The notes: generated by a model not told the origin, from the letters alone. A DNA stretch of 64,000 nucleotides from Isoetes taiwanensis (GCA_021234155.1 JAJEKV010000056.1:7282618-7346617); one strand, 5' to 3'; counted from the first letter of the stretch, positions 34,072 through 45,722 are shown. Translations and numbers: made by a program.

Positions 34072-34455
34072 GTCAGCATATATGAGTTGCCGGATTGTGT
34101 GATACATGAGATGGGCGCCCGCACCTCCATGCTCAGAGAACCAATCTTCCAACTGGTCAATGTATAAGCCAAAGAGTGTGGGGGAGAGGGTGCAACCCTG
34201 ACGCACTCCAATACTACTAATTATCGGCTGTCCTGACGATGTGTTACGGCCTGAGCATGCCTCGTATAGCCTATATACTGCATTCTGCAAGTCAAGGGGG
34301 GTCCCCAGCTACCGCAATATGTCCCATAACCTGTCCCGGGGCACTGTATCAAAAGCTTTTGCGAAATCCACGAAACAACAGTACAGGTTCTGTTGGTGAT
34401 TCCTGCTATCCTCAATCAATGTGTGCAGAGTAAAGATATGATCAATGGTGGAATG
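34072..34455 (-). pseudogene. LINE C ORF2: RT motifs A to C
   Basis: On the minus strand this encodes RHSTIDHIFTLHTLIEDSRN, then CCFVDFAKAFDTVPRDRL (motif A), MQNAVYRLYEACSGRN, SIGVRQGCTLSPTLFGLYID and finally QLIYADDV (motif C with both aspartates). The reading frame changes once around 34260-34290. The segment is bounded on both sides by transposon insertions. Confidence 0.88.
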
Positions 34456-34594
34456 CCTGGGGGTCTAAGTTAGATATTGGGGTACAAAAGCACCCGTCCG
34501 GACGCTCTACTTTTCGTGCTTGATCTGCTGTGCTTGGGGGTGCTTGGAGAGCGGGAACACGATGATCCGTTTTTAGCCAATTGCTTCCGGATCG

Positions 34595-35029
34595 ATGACA
34601 TGGCTGCTCCGAAAATCAAATTCGGTTCAAATGATCCGGGCGCTGATCCGCTTTGAGATGGCGGGTCTGTTTCTTGAATTTTTGTGGCGGAATGATCATT
34701 CAAATTGTACCTCTGAAACGAACTGTTCTTTGTACATCACGGTTTCTCAGACTTTGCAAAATTCTTCAGACATCACGATCCTCAATGGATCAATCGCCGA
34801 TTTGGATGAGGAAAAGAGACTCAAAATTTTTCCGGAAATTCAAGCCGAGAGAAGAAGGCAATCAAGACAAATGAAAAGAGAAAGGGAGAGAGAGAAAAAA
34901 ACTTGCACCCTGAAATTGAACGAGGCCTCGAAAAGCGAAGGCTTCAAGAATTGTCCAAAAATGGACGATTATTTCAACGAAATCACAAAGCCTTTGAAAG
35001 AAGGGGATAAAGCAATGGTGGTGCAATGA
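34595..35029 (+). CDS. Hypothetical charged protein near the left end of the TIR element
   Basis: This 144-codon frame (initiation codon uncertain) has an N-terminal half without recognisable features. It continues with a strongly basic, probably helical stretch, ERRRQSRQMKREREREKK, and then MDDYFNEITKPLKEGDKAM. The frame stops at 35029, but the adjacent frame continues open in the same style (FVKRVKAKIATEVDFVDHDQ, SKIMKNVIKNVQRHSMNKRN), so a frameshift or intron is likely. It could be the N-terminal part of the element's own protein, but I recognise no family and no DDE motif. Confidence 0.35.
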   Translation: MTWLLRKSNSVQMIRALIRFEMAGLFLEFLWRNDHSNCTSETNCSLYITVSQTLQNSSDITILNGSIADLDEEKRLKIFPEIQAERRRQSRQMKREREREKKTCTLKLNEASKSEGFKNCPKMDDYFNEITKPLKEGDKAMVVQ

Positions 35030-36224
35030 TTTGTGAAGAGAGTGAAGGCGAAAATTGCCACCGAAGTGGATTTTGTTGATCATGATCAAAGCAAGATCAT
35101 GAAGAATGTGATTAAAAATGTTCAGAGACACTCAATGAACAAAAGAAATTGAGGAAGACATGTATTGCAAGCAAGAAAGTCTACTTTGCAAATGGTATCT
35201 TCATCAGCAAAATCCATCAACCAATCTCGGCCGTCGCACGCCTCTCCTTCATATATCTAGAAAAATCTGTTGTTGCTTTGCAAACTTAAGAAGAATAATG
35301 GCGCACCAAGAATGTGGTCCGTGGTCAATGTTTTCAAGGAAAAAAGAGGTGTGATGCATTGAGTGACGAGGTTAGGAATTGTGTTTACAAGTTCTCGACA
35401 GAAAAAACACGAAGTTTCACCATACAGAAGCATGTGAGAAAGTTTGTTACAAAGGATGGCGATAAAATTGATCATCCAATACAACCGCTTGAAATATCTC
35501 GGTGATTTCCACCTTAGTATGTTTCTTCTGTTGCATATATCTGTTTCTATATAGATCTTCTTTGTTTGCGGTTGCAATTTTACATGAACTTCAAGAAGAA
35601 ATTCAATGACATTAAGATTACCCAAATAGACATTTGAATTCTTTGAAGCCATCATTTGTGAGGCGCTTAAATGAAAGAGAAACTTGTTTGCGCCAATATC
35701 ACATGCACTTTGAATATGTGATGCAAGCACTCAACAAAATCGTAAACGATCCAAAATGGCGCATATAAAGATTGCAACCGTATTTGTCTTTGTTTGTGGT
35801 GATGGTAACTTTGTGCAAAACCAAGAACCATGTTTATAAATCCACTAGTGATTTTTGGAGGCAAATGATCTGCCCTAAGGATGAAGATGAAGAGTGGCAC
35901 AAACATAATTGTCTCCGGTGGCATGCAAGGATTGTGGATTGAAAAGGTACTCTTTTTTAATGTTAAGATGTTTGAACATTCTATTTTGAGTTGTTAAGAT
36001 GATTGATGCAACATCTTACAAACAAATTTCGTGGTGGTCTTACAAACAAAGTTGCCAATATGTCCAAAGGAGAAGGAGGAGTCCGATTACAAAGTGGAGT
36101 GGAAACAGTTTTGAAAAGGTAGTGTATTTGGCATTTGTGCTTAAATGATTTTTGTGCTTGTGATTGTTGTGCTTGTGCTGCAAACTTACAGCTGATTTGT
36201 TTTCAAAAAACAGCAAGAGGTTGG

Positions 36225-36873
36225 TTACATGAAGGAGACCACCAAGAAAAAAATGGCAGGAAAGAAACCAGCAAAGGTAACTAGACTTGCATACAAGAAA
36301 GAGAGCTCGCCCCCAATTCCAAAGAAAGATGCTTCAAGACACCGGGTACAATTCATCCCACACTTCAGATTGCTTTCTATTTTCTCCAAAACATGCTCCT
36401 TGTGAACCTGTTGCTTATCTGTTTCTATGTTGCTATCATTTTTATTATGAGCTGATGCAGCAGTAGTTACCTCAATTGCTTCCTCAGGCACTGCAACTTC
36501 TAGGTTCTGTCAAACCAAGTAATTCAAATCAAACAACATACAAAAAATGCAACTAAATGAATTGAAAGCAATGACATTACTACAATCACTTCAATAGCAT
36601 AACAACACAACTAAATGAAATTAAACAACATACCTTAACAATTTCCTTCATTAACTGAATGCTTTTGAGAATAGCCACTTTCCACCTCGCTAGCTCACTT
36701 AGATGGTCAGCCGTAAGCCTAAGTATGTTGATGTCCTCTTCTTGAACTTTATCTTCAACATACTTTGCTTTCGTGCAACCACTTTTGAGGGTTCTTGGCA
36801 TTGAGCCAAGTTTGCGAAATGCAAATAAGAAATTGAAATCTTTGTCATTGATGTCATTATCAAATTTTTTCAA
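36225..36873 (-). pseudogene. Unassigned exon-like pieces in the TIR element
   Basis: Two open blocks lie on the minus strand. One (36873-36586) has KVQEEDINILRLTADHLSEL, ARWKVAILKSIQLMKEIVK; the other (36491-36225) has EAIEVTTAASAHNKNDSNIE and EHVLEKIESNLKCGMNC. They are downstream, on the same strand, of the FCP1-like domain and could be its C-terminal exons or unrelated. No family is recognised. Confidence 0.35.
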
Positions 36874-37320
36874 TTATGAAGCAAGTGTCTTGTGGGGACA
36901 AGAAAGTCTTGTACAATGAGTCATCAACTAGCACTACCTCCCCCCTACATCCTCAAAAGCCTCATACACTTTTACAATTGGCTTCATAAGCACCGGCTTG
37001 TTCTGATTCCCCGAAAATTGAAAGGCATCACCTCGCACTCTTTCTGACCCCAAATGAACTTGAACCTTCCTATAAAGGAAGGTGGCACTATAACATTTAG
37101 GATTTCTATGATGTTGTGCTTCATCATAGAAGACCATATGGCTACCTCAAATCCGCAAAGCACCCTTCTAAAAACTTTATCAGCCCTCGGTCCACACACC
37201 ACCACTTTCCCCCTCGTGATAATGCTTCTTCACCTGGCTGGAATTTTAATTCTGGTTCTTTTTGGAATGTGCTCACCAGAACTCCATTTAAGTCTAGGAT
37301 GACAAGTTTTTTTTTTTTCT
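36870..37320 (-). pseudogene. FCP1-like (NIF/HAD phosphatase) domain fragment
   Basis: On the minus strand the frame begins KKKKLVILDLNGVLVSTF, which is HAD motif I in the DLNG form seen in plant FCP1-homology proteins. After GGKWWCVDRGLIKFLEGCFA the frame shifts by one base and continues with GFEVAIWSSMMKHN, the WSS motif of these phosphatases, then FKFIWGQKEC. A second shift follows, and the later block reads EVVLVDDSLYKTFLSPQDTC, motif IV with its two aspartates. FCP1-like enzymes dephosphorylate proteins such as the RNA polymerase II C-terminal domain. The order and spacing of the motifs are right for the family. At least two frameshifts make it inactive. It lies inside the TIR element and is probably a captured host gene piece. 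Confidence 0.72.
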
Positions 37321-37454
37321 AAAGGGTCTGCAACATTCATAAAACAAAAACTCAAACATCAACAATTCGACATCAATTTACCGGTCTTAACAAAAGAAAT
37401 TAGTTCCGCAGACTTCAAATTGTCAGTCTTTCAACAAATTAACACAAGTGTCAT

Positions 37455-37512
37455 TTCAAAGTTTTCAAAGTTTTCAAAGTTTTCAAAGAACTTTCAAGTG
37501 TTATTTCAAAGT
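37455..37512 (+). repeat. Short tandem repeat, unit ttttcaaag
   Basis: Four or more nearly perfect copies of a 9-bp unit (aaagttttc) follow each other, flanked by two copies of ttatttcaaagttttc. This is a simple local expansion. Confidence 0.85.
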
Positions 37513-37956
37513 TTTCGTGAACTCGGATTAATCGAACCTCGACACCGACCGATTAACATTTTGTAAATAACATTCTCGAGGATCACCTTTTGGAGGTTGT
37601 GTTGGCATCTTCTTAGGGGACCTACCCTTCTTCTTCTTCTCCACCGCAGTGCTTGTACTTGTTCTTCTTCTTCTCGCTACATTCTTCCCTTTATCGCCAC
37701 CCTTTGTTGCAATGTGATCAACACCACCACGGCTTCTTCGGCCCGGATCTACAACTTCATCAACCCCGAGCTTTCTCCTGCAGTTCTACTCCTCAACCTC
37801 GACTTTATGGTGCTCACAACTGCAGAAGCAGTCTGTTCAGGCTCTTCTTCTTCATCAGTGCTGTCAACCACTAGTGCACGTTTTACTCTCTTTTTGGGCT
37901 TTTCCTTACCAATCAAATCAGTAAGGAAACTAGTTAGAATAGACATGAAATAAAGT

Positions 37957-38412
37957 TTACAAAACAAACACATAAAAACACCAAATGGTTACCTTTTTTA
38001 ATGCTTCAACTGCTGTTGTAACATGACTTGGTGATGCCACAGCTTTTGTAACAGGTTTTGGTGATGCCACAGCTGCTAGAGTATAATCAGGAACTAATGG
38101 AGACTCAGCAACAAATTTTGGTGAAGAAGTTGACTGTTTGTAGGGTGAAGCAAAAGCACTACTAGTGCCTGCTCCAAACCCACTGCTGATGGCTACCTCA
38201 GCTCCATCTTCAACTCCAACTTCTAAACCAAGTTCCACAAACAAATCCCTGGGAACTTCCTTTAAGCACCTGAAGCATGCCTTCTTTTCATACAGAAGCA
38301 TGCAACATGCCAAGTGATAGGCATGTTCACATGGCAACTTCATACTCAAAGTATATTGTGGATTGAATACCAATCCACATGCAAAGACATGAGTTCTCCA
38401 TAAAACCCGCAA
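37957..38412 (-). CDS. Cys/His-rich (RING-like) hypothetical exon in the TIR element
   Basis: The frame encodes FACGLVFNPQYTLSMKLPCE then HAYHLACCMLLYEKKACFRC, a spacing C...C-x-H-x2-H-x2-C...C-x2-C that resembles part of a RING or related zinc finger. A Ser/Ala/Val-rich low-complexity tail follows with a repeated phrase (VASPKPVTKAVASPSHVTTA). The upstream block at 38615-38346 (EREKKQKLKASLEFRLQESR) is likely helical and may be a preceding exon. I do not recognise the family. It may be the element's own gene or a captured one. Confidence 0.4.
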   Translation of the reverse strand: MRVLWRTHVFACGLVFNPQYTLSMKLPCEHAYHLACCMLLYEKKACFRCLKEVPRDLFVELGLEVGVEDGAEVAISSGFGAGTSSAFASPYKQSTSSPKFVAESPLVPDYTLAAVASPKPVTKAVASPSHVTTAVEALKKVTIWCFYVFVL

Positions 38413-38751
38413 TCGCTCTTCATAGTCATGATAGAGATTCCCGAAGTGTCCTGGTGCATCAACTGCCTAGCAGCTTCTAAACAAACCCTGCTTTCTTGAA
38501 GTCTGAATTCTAAAGAGGCTTTTAGCTTTTGCTTCTTCTCCCTTTCATCTACTGCTTCAACACTTACCTTTGGAAGGCAAGCTTCCAAATTTGGAGCGAA
38601 AATAAAGCTCTCCACTTATTTTATGCTTCAAATCGCAAACTGGTCAAAGCTTCATTCTGCTTTATCCGCTTTGTCATTCAAAGCAGATAATTCATTCTCA
38701 GAGTCTACTCACCTCCTTCTTTGCTATATCAATCATTACTTGCTCCCCGTG

Positions 38752-39484
38752 CTAGGGAGTTGTTGTCAACCTCAATCTTACTAATAATCTTAGCCAAATC
38801 TGTTTTGATGGGTTATCTAACTCTGTTTCCAACTTCTTGACTTCCTCATCAATCAAAGAAATATTGAAACTACAATTGCAAACAGAAAATTCATTTGGCT
38901 GACCTGATTTCGCTTTTAATTCCATCTGAGGTGTTCTTCTGCCTGAAGGCTGAGGTGTGCTTTGGCCCGAAGGATGTGCGGTTTTCATTTTTTAACATCT
39001 TCTTTCTTTACATCTATATCATCCCTTGGTTTTTCGACCAAATAGAAACCTCGTGGACTTGTATGCATCCCAATTTATCTTATGACCCTCATGATCTTGC
39101 TCGCGATGACCACAATGCTCCCAAGCAAATGCCAAAGCAACGAGTTTCCGCAATGTTGTTTGGTAATCCCGCTCGGATACGAGGAACTTCGACCAAGTCC
39201 TCCAATTGTTGCTTCAGATGAGTGCGGACAAAATAAATTTTTATTTTGCCTTTTTCTTTAAAGGATTCGAATGGTTTTGTCCATACACTGTTCCAATCTT
39301 CTTCAGTCACAGTATCCTGCAGCCACTTCAGTTTTTGCTGAGGAATAATCCCTTCTCCGCCATCGCAAAAGCGGTGAATTAACAAAAAGCAAGGTATGAA
39401 GCAAGCGAAGGAAAAAATCTCTCGAAAGCGAGAGGGTACAATTCGAATCGTAAAATAGGGTATAATCTCTGTCTGGCAGATCAA
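38752..39484 (-). CDS. Unassigned exon-like pieces at the right end of the TIR element
   Basis: Block 39484-39089 encodes KWLQDTVTEEDWNSVWTKPF, IYFVRTHLKQQLEDLVEVPR and IRAGLPNNIAETRCFGICLG. Block 38988-38752 encodes MKTAHPSGQSTPQPSGRRTP and ISLIDEEVKKLETELDNPSK. Both are on the minus strand, as are the FCP1-like and RING-like pieces, so they may form one gene read inward from the right end of the element. No family is recognised and exon joints were not resolved. Confidence 0.35.
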
Positions 39485-39651
39485 TTATCGATTTCGGCGA
39501 ATGATTACGGGTCCGGACATGTTCCGGATCATTGTTTTGCGAAAAGGCGCGCGGGAATCGAGAAGGTGCGAAGAATAGCTGCTTCGCGTGCTTAATCTGC
39601 TTCCGCTTGTCGCGCTTTTTTGTACCCCAATATCTAACTTAGACCCCTGGG

Positions 39652-40648
39652 CCAAAATCCTGCCTGTGTGAGAGCTCGCACATCTGCCTCCTCTACCCAT
39701 ATTGTCAGCCGCTGCTCAAGGATGCCAGCCAACAGTTTTGCAAAGAGAGAGCTGACCATAATAGTACGAGAGCATTGAGGGTCCCCTGCCTTGTATATGG
39801 GCACAACTCTACTAGTGGTCCACTGCGGAGGGAAGCCTTCTTGCAATGCTTTATTGAATAATGCCGCGAGGACAGGCACCAGTGGAGGCCCAGCCCATTT
39901 CAGAAGTTCCGTCTGCATGCCATCTAAATCTGTTGCCTTCCCATTAGCTAGACGTTGTAGGCCCATGATGACATCCCTCTCTGTGATGACTAGAGCCATG
40001 CCTATCTGTGGAGGGACTGGTGTCCGGCCCCGAGCGGGTCGTAAAGCTGTTGCAAGTACTATACCCATTGCTCCGAGGTGATGCTCCCTGTGGGCTGTGC
40101 AGTCTTGCTCAAGACCCTTCTCCAGAATGTCTCGGGGTATCGATCTAGGAGACCAAACATCTGTTGCTGATGCTCTGCGAGGTATCTGGCTTTCTTGTTC
40201 TTGAGGAAGGAGCGGTATTGACTGGTGGCCTTTGGGCAGGAGGTGAGATCAGTGACTTGCCGGAGTTCGCGTTTGAGCTCCTGACACTCATCATCGAACC
40301 ATCTGTTGCGGGGGAAGGTGGCAACGCCTGAGGTTCGCCATGAGCGGCCTCTCCCAAAGCATCTCTCAGCAGCTGTCAGAAGTAGGTGAGTCAGCTGAGC
40401 AGATTGCTGTTGAAGCGTGGGGAGTTGCAGCAGTCCTGCCAGGTCATGCTCAAGCAGCTGGGCATAGGTCCCTGCACGGTCGTAGTCCAGGCGCAGCTGG
40501 GGCACTTGGGGTGTTGAGGCAGTAGATGCACGGGGAGCTTGCCAATGGAGATGCATGAACAGGGGCTGGTGGTCTAAGTCCACTTCCTCGTCCCGAGTGG
40601 TTGTTCCAATGGAAAAATGGGTAACCAGGTGCAGATCCTGTTCCTTAA
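39652..40648 (-). pseudogene. LINE C ORF2: endonuclease C-terminus, linker and first RT blocks
   Basis: The minus-strand frames encode the last endonuclease strands (DLDHQPLFMHLHW), a linker (RNRWFDDECQELKRELRQV, SFLKNKKARYLAEHQQQM) and, after a frameshift near 40065, LANGKATDLDGMQTELLKWA, TSRVVPIYKAGDPQC, SRTIMVSSLFAKLLAGILEQ and ALTQAGFWPR. The last residue lies directly at the target-site duplication of the TIR element. The upstream endonuclease is missing, so the copy was truncated at insertion. Confidence 0.88.
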
Positions 40649-40664
40649 TGCTACTTTACCGCGA

Positions 40665-41460
40665 TAGTCTTTAACAAATGTACTGGTTTTTGGGACTGGA
40701 ATTTTTTTCGGGAGTACTTATCTAGATGGGACCATAGGCACACCACGAGAACCGAATCACTGGCCAGCTATTTGCTTGCTCCTTACAAAGATTTTAAAGG
40801 GAAGGCTCATATAGGGAGCACTATAAACGAAGTCCAATTTCCCATTGATCACTCGGAGCCATCTCTATAGACCTGCCTACCAAAATCCATCAGAAACTTC
40901 AAAATTCCTTTAGATTCCTATGATTCCTTCAAAATTTACCTCGTCTTAACAGTTTGCCCTAGATTCCTTCGCTACTTTCCTAGATTCCCTTAAATTTCCC
41001 TAGGTTCAAGAAGGTTACCCTCAAAATTTCCCAAGTTTCTGCAAAAATTCAATTGGATTCCCCAAGTTCGTGCACGTAAGAATTTGTTTGAGATGTCGTC
41101 GTAGTAACTATGTGAAACCTACCTCGTGCAAAGACACAAGATCAATATCTAAGTTGCACACTTTCAATAAATGCTTCATTATTTCTATGACCTTCCAACA
41201 TATTGAACGTTACTGAATATGTCTACTTGCAATGTCCCCTCTCATAACTTAATGCTAGTCTTTAACAAATGTACTGCTTTTTGGGACTAGAATTTTTTTG
41301 GAAAGTACTTATCTGGAGGGGGCATAGGCACACTACGAGAACCGAATCACTGGCTAGCTATTTGCCTGCTCCTTACAAAGATTTTGAAGGGAAGGCTCGT
41401 ATAGGGAGCACTATAAACGAAGTCCAATTTCCCATTCACCACTCGGAGCCATGGTCAGAA
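40665..41460 (+). repeat. Direct repeat of about 200 bp (40665-40863 and 41259-41454)
   Basis: Both copies start tagtctttaacaaatgtact and end with cactcggagccat; they share cgagaaccgaatcactgg and atagggagcactataaacga. They are about 90% identical. The spacer (about 395 bp) contains a T/C-rich tract with many gattcc phrases. A weaker third relation links 41130-41250 to 42330-42570 (shared caatatctaagttg and gcacactttcaataaa). This indicates an old tandem duplication of about 0.6-1.2 kb. Confidence 0.8.
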
Positions 41461-43794
41461 ATACCTCAATATTCTATCAAATTCTCCACACCCTAGACAA
41501 AACAATTAAAATTTAGTACCTTTTACGTGGATAACAGAGGGACTCAAAATCAATGATTGGACAAACGCACATGATTATTAGCAGATATGGGTGACGTTTG
41601 GAAAACTTATCTACAGAAAATAAATCAAAGACAAAAGAATATTCAGGAGGTAGGTGCCTTGCTTTCTTATTTTCCATGCAAATTTTATTGCTCTTGCTTT
41701 ACCAATCTCCAACGACGCAATCAATTATCTTCTAAGGCATACACATGGAAATAAAGAAGCAGAAACAATAGACTAACATAGACTGATCGTGGGAGACATC
41801 ACTGCTCTAAAAGCAAGGTCGTCAACTTACAGAACATTCTAAACAATAAGGGACATGAGGAATCAGTTATCCAAGGAGTCAAAATTTCCAAATTCTTTCT
41901 TGCATGAACATCCTTTTTACTGCAAGTTGCAACAATCTGAAGGCAATTTAATATAAATTCAACACCATTTGAAAGTAGAAATTCAAATGTTCTAATGTAG
42001 ATTTTACTTCTAATTCTCCTATTAAAGTACTAATTATATCCCACCCAAGATAATTAGGATTCACAAACAAAACTAAACAATAGGCTCCCACACACGCTTG
42101 ACTAACGAATCACACTCAAGTACTCCCCAAAGCATAAGCAGCCATGAACGTTGGTCCAAATTGTCATGTAATATTACATTTCTACAATGGCATTGTTCTT
42201 ATTAACATGTTCCCAATCCAGATCTTAAATCCCATGAACAATAACCCTAGTACATAGTAGTGCAGGACCCTAGCATAGATGAAAACACAATCGACTTCAT
42301 TTTAAGAAAGTTTAGACTGTGCGAGTGGACCATACGAGGTCAATATCTAAGTTGACGCACACTTTCAATAAAAGCTTTTTGGAAACAAATCCCAAGATCT
42401 ATCACATTAAAGGTCGAATTCTAATTGTAATAAATTAGGACCAGGGATTACCCATGTCCCTCATCTACATATGCTTATGGATCATTATTGAACTTCCAAG
42501 ATAGTAAATGTTACTAAATATTTCTATTTGCAAGGCCCCGCCCCATTAAGTTACCACTACATTACTGTGATAGTTTCCTAATTGAAGATAAACACACATA
42601 ACTACTAGAACATATCAAATATCCAAAAGAAGCTAGGAGGCAGCACCTTTGATACGTCTTTCTACACGGATAATAATGCAGTACATCATATACCAGGAAA
42701 ACCATCTTTGAAGGAGGAAGTCAAACTATATAGTATGGTAATCAATGCCAATCCATCAAGTGAACTCAATATATAAGGTCAAGGCCGATGGTTGTCCATT
42801 TAGTGAATGTAATCCTTCATGTCATGAACTTGAGATAGTCTTTTGTTCAGTGGACATATTGTTAGATTTATGTTCATTCAGATTCTGCAAAAGGAGCAAC
42901 CATAAAGAAGTGACAATAAGTTCTAACCAACTCTTTTTTGGAAAGTCCATTAAGAGATTTTCTTGCTTCGTTTATTTTAGATAACCATTCAATAACTCAA
43001 ATCCATTGCCTGGACTTACTTTAATTTGGTCAATACACCATGGGAGCCTTTGCAAAATGAGCATCCACGAGTGCGCCCTTGGGCTAATACCCAATTGAAC
43101 ACCCCTATTGCAAAATAAAGGCAGATAGAAAGCTTCCTGAATGGCCTCATGGTAAATGGCATTCTCCTAAGTTCTTTTGATATTTGTTAAGTTTCCATTT
43201 AGATTTCCCTAGTACTAATGTTGGTGGAAGTGTAACCAAAAGTAAAGACGAGAATAAATCTGAACAAAATACAGGATCACATATTCCAAATGTAACGAAA
43301 AGTAGTTTTGAGAATGCAGACTTGTAGATTGAGAATAGTTAGAAGCCTAGAGGCAACAAAAGGACAACTACAAACTTCATGACTCAATGCATGACATAAA
43401 AATACCAAATTTATCGCCCCCAAATCAAGAATTGGTATTAAGCGATGATAATACACTAGACCACGTTTCATGGCCAAACATGACCTTTTTGACAACTCAT
43501 CTTCACATCCAATCTTCTCTTAAGCAGTTTCGAACACAATCCTAGTTGCATTTAATAATCATTGAGGCAATGGTGTGTAAGTTGCATACTGCCTATATAT
43601 ATGAGGATGGTGCAAGTTCCTTAGATTCTGCAAGAGTCTCTTAGATTCCATGAGACTGACATTCCATGGATTTTCTTCTACTATTTGTATGGGAATTTTA
43701 GCAAGAAGGGGGTTGACTTTGTTACTAAATGATTGCTTGCTATAGAACTCAAGAAGTAAAAGTTCTAAAGTCATTCAATGGAGGAAGATTCTTT

Positions 43795-44265
43795 TTCTAT
43801 TTTATAAAGATTCCTAGGTTGCTTAAAGTTTCCCCTATATTCCCTATAATTTTCTTAAACATTCCCTTAGATTCCTCTAGATTCATTAAGATCTAAGAAG
43901 ATTCTACTGGCTTGTCGATCAATTTTCTAGGATTCCCTTAGGTTGCTTTAAGATTCCCCAAACATCCCAAAATTCCATGAAGGTTCTTATAGATTCTCTA
44001 AGATATTATGGAGATTCTCGTATATTCCATTAAGATTCCTCCAAATTCCATTGGAATTTCCAAGATCCCCTACATTTCTCTAAGATCGCCTTAGATTCTA
44101 TAAGATTCTACAAAAGTGGCCCTAGATGCCCCAATAGTCTATTAAGATCTCTTAGACCATTCAAGGTTCATTCAATATTACACAAATATTCCTTAAGATT
44201 CTATAGAGGCACTATTAGATTCTCCAATATTTCCTTAAGATTCCCTCAACCTAAAAAAGAAAAGC
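43795..44265 (+). repeat. Degenerate minisatellite of gattcc phrases
   Basis: The phrases agattcc, aagattcc, aaattcc and tagattccct recur every 10-20 bases through about 470 bp. The same kind of sequence lies at about 40880-41060. No reading frame is preserved, and periodicity is loose. It is probably an old, diverged simple repeat. Confidence 0.7.
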
Positions 44266-45722
44266 TTCTTAGAAGGTCTCTAAGAAATGCCATGTCACCT
44301 TACTCATTTGATCACAATAATATGTTTTACCTCAGTTGTCTAATTATAAGATTGGCTCACTTTCAATTTCGTAGTGGATAAAGCCTTTATCTACTTCGCC
44401 TTTGCATAATCTAGTGAATTCAAGTTGAAAGCTCCATTCTTAGACCTTTTCACAGTTTGCTCTATGGCATCTCGGGTCTGAATGAAGTGTGCTCTGACCG
44501 TAATAGTTAGATTTGTTGGTAAATGTGTCATCTAAAATGTAGGTTTAATAGATGAAAAACTCAAGGACATGTGAATTAGATAGATGTGGGACATGTGAGA
44601 GGCATGCAACATTCTTGGACATGGTATAGTTAATGTGGGGTAATAGAGCATATAGATGTTATGGAATGGGTAGGCTTAATGTCATGCATAGACAAAATTG
44701 ATTCCCATGATGTAATGGGTAATCACGCACGATTGTAGTTGAAGTAATTTAGGAGGAGTTGTGTATTATGACCATGTATTCATTAAATAATATTGTGAGC
44801 AAAAAGGAGTGAATGTATAGTGAGTCTTTAACTTCCAAATCAATGCCTTATAGACTAAAATATTGGTAAACATTAGTGTGATATAGAGATTCTTGCAAAT
44901 GTAGATATCTAGGGATGAAGGCATATGATATAGTGGTTGTTCAAGGATGTCTAGATATGAATATGTTAAGTAATGTTACTCCATTTTATTCTTGTCACCA
45001 ATAGAAAGTTGTCTTGAGTTGATACTATTTTTGAGCAACTATATATGCAAGATACTAGATGTGATAGCTAACTTTAAAGCAAGGAAGATCTTTATAAGGA
45101 TTTGAGGGCTTCTTATTAGTTCCAAAGCAAGATGCCTATGTTCAAATACCATTCAGGACACATTTTTAAAATCATTTTCAAGCAAGCCCACATCTAGTTT
45201 CATGCAAAATTGATGTCAATAAAACTACGTTGTAATTGTAAACCCTCCAATTGCTGAGCAACTATAATGCCTTTCCAATATGGAAAACAATATATGTAAT
45301 AATATAATGGTGTCGAAGAACTTCATCTTCCTTGTCTGAACTATCACATATGTTTTGAAAGAGCTATTAACATTTTGCGTCAGACTAATAACATAGACAT
45401 ATATTATTAGCTTAGGTAGATCTTAAGTAAAAGTTGGAAGATCACTTCATGCGTTCTTAGAAATTGTAGTATGTCAATAGCTTAAAAACTTCAATGGACA
45501 AATGTAACATGTTTCTGATGACTGATTCTATTTATATGTATTTCAAAATGGAAGCAGCTTCATAAAGAAAACAGATAGAGTTTGAGAATAGAATCTCAAA
45601 CAGGAAGACAACTTCACAACAAAAAGTCGAAGTTTCTAATAGATGACATAGTATCAACTTCTAATTAACTACTTACTTAGGTCGACCACCGCAGAGCTGC
45701 AGCTGCTTTATGCAATCCATAA

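Larger units (their letters stand above)
34456..39651. mobile_element. 5.18-kb TIR DNA transposon inserted in LINE C
   Basis: The element spans 34462-39645. Its terminal inverted repeats are 28 bp and perfect (34462-34489 and 39618-39645; they begin GGTCTAAGTTAGATATTGGG). The 6-bp sequence cctggg flanks both ends (34456-34461 and 39646-39651); because the ends are G-rich, 4 bp is also possible. Without the insertion the LINE frame reads GFWPR-HSTIDH, exactly as in related RTs. No recognised transposase is visible. The interior holds a plus-strand charged ORF (34595-35029), minus-strand exon-like pieces at 36.2-39.5 kb and a broken FCP1-like phosphatase domain. The superfamily is undetermined. 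Confidence 0.92.
32236..40648 (-). mobile_element. LINE C, 5'-truncated, interrupted by two DNA transposons
   Basis: Read on the minus strand, the element starts within the endonuclease at about 40648 (EQDLHLVTHFSIGTTTRDE, DLDHQPLFMHLHW). It continues through the RT to 39652, is cut by a 5.2-kb TIR element, resumes at 34455 (RHSTIDHIFTLHTLIEDS) and is cut again after YADDV by a 600-bp MITE. It resumes at 33451 and ends in a 3' UTR at about 32236-32320 (ccctcgaaaacccttcgggg on the minus strand). The last 3' motif present in LINE D and LINE E is missing here. Removing the larger insertion and one target copy restores an uninterrupted reading frame across the RT. Confidence 0.9.

Noticed and set aside
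31062-40648. LINE D and LINE C as two arms of one inverted duplication
   Set aside because: LINE D has its own perfect-fitting 32-bp target-site duplication, so the two are independent insertions.
42745-42984. 79-codon plus-strand ORF with several Cys
   Set aside because: No family pattern, AT-rich setting and no neighbouring exons.
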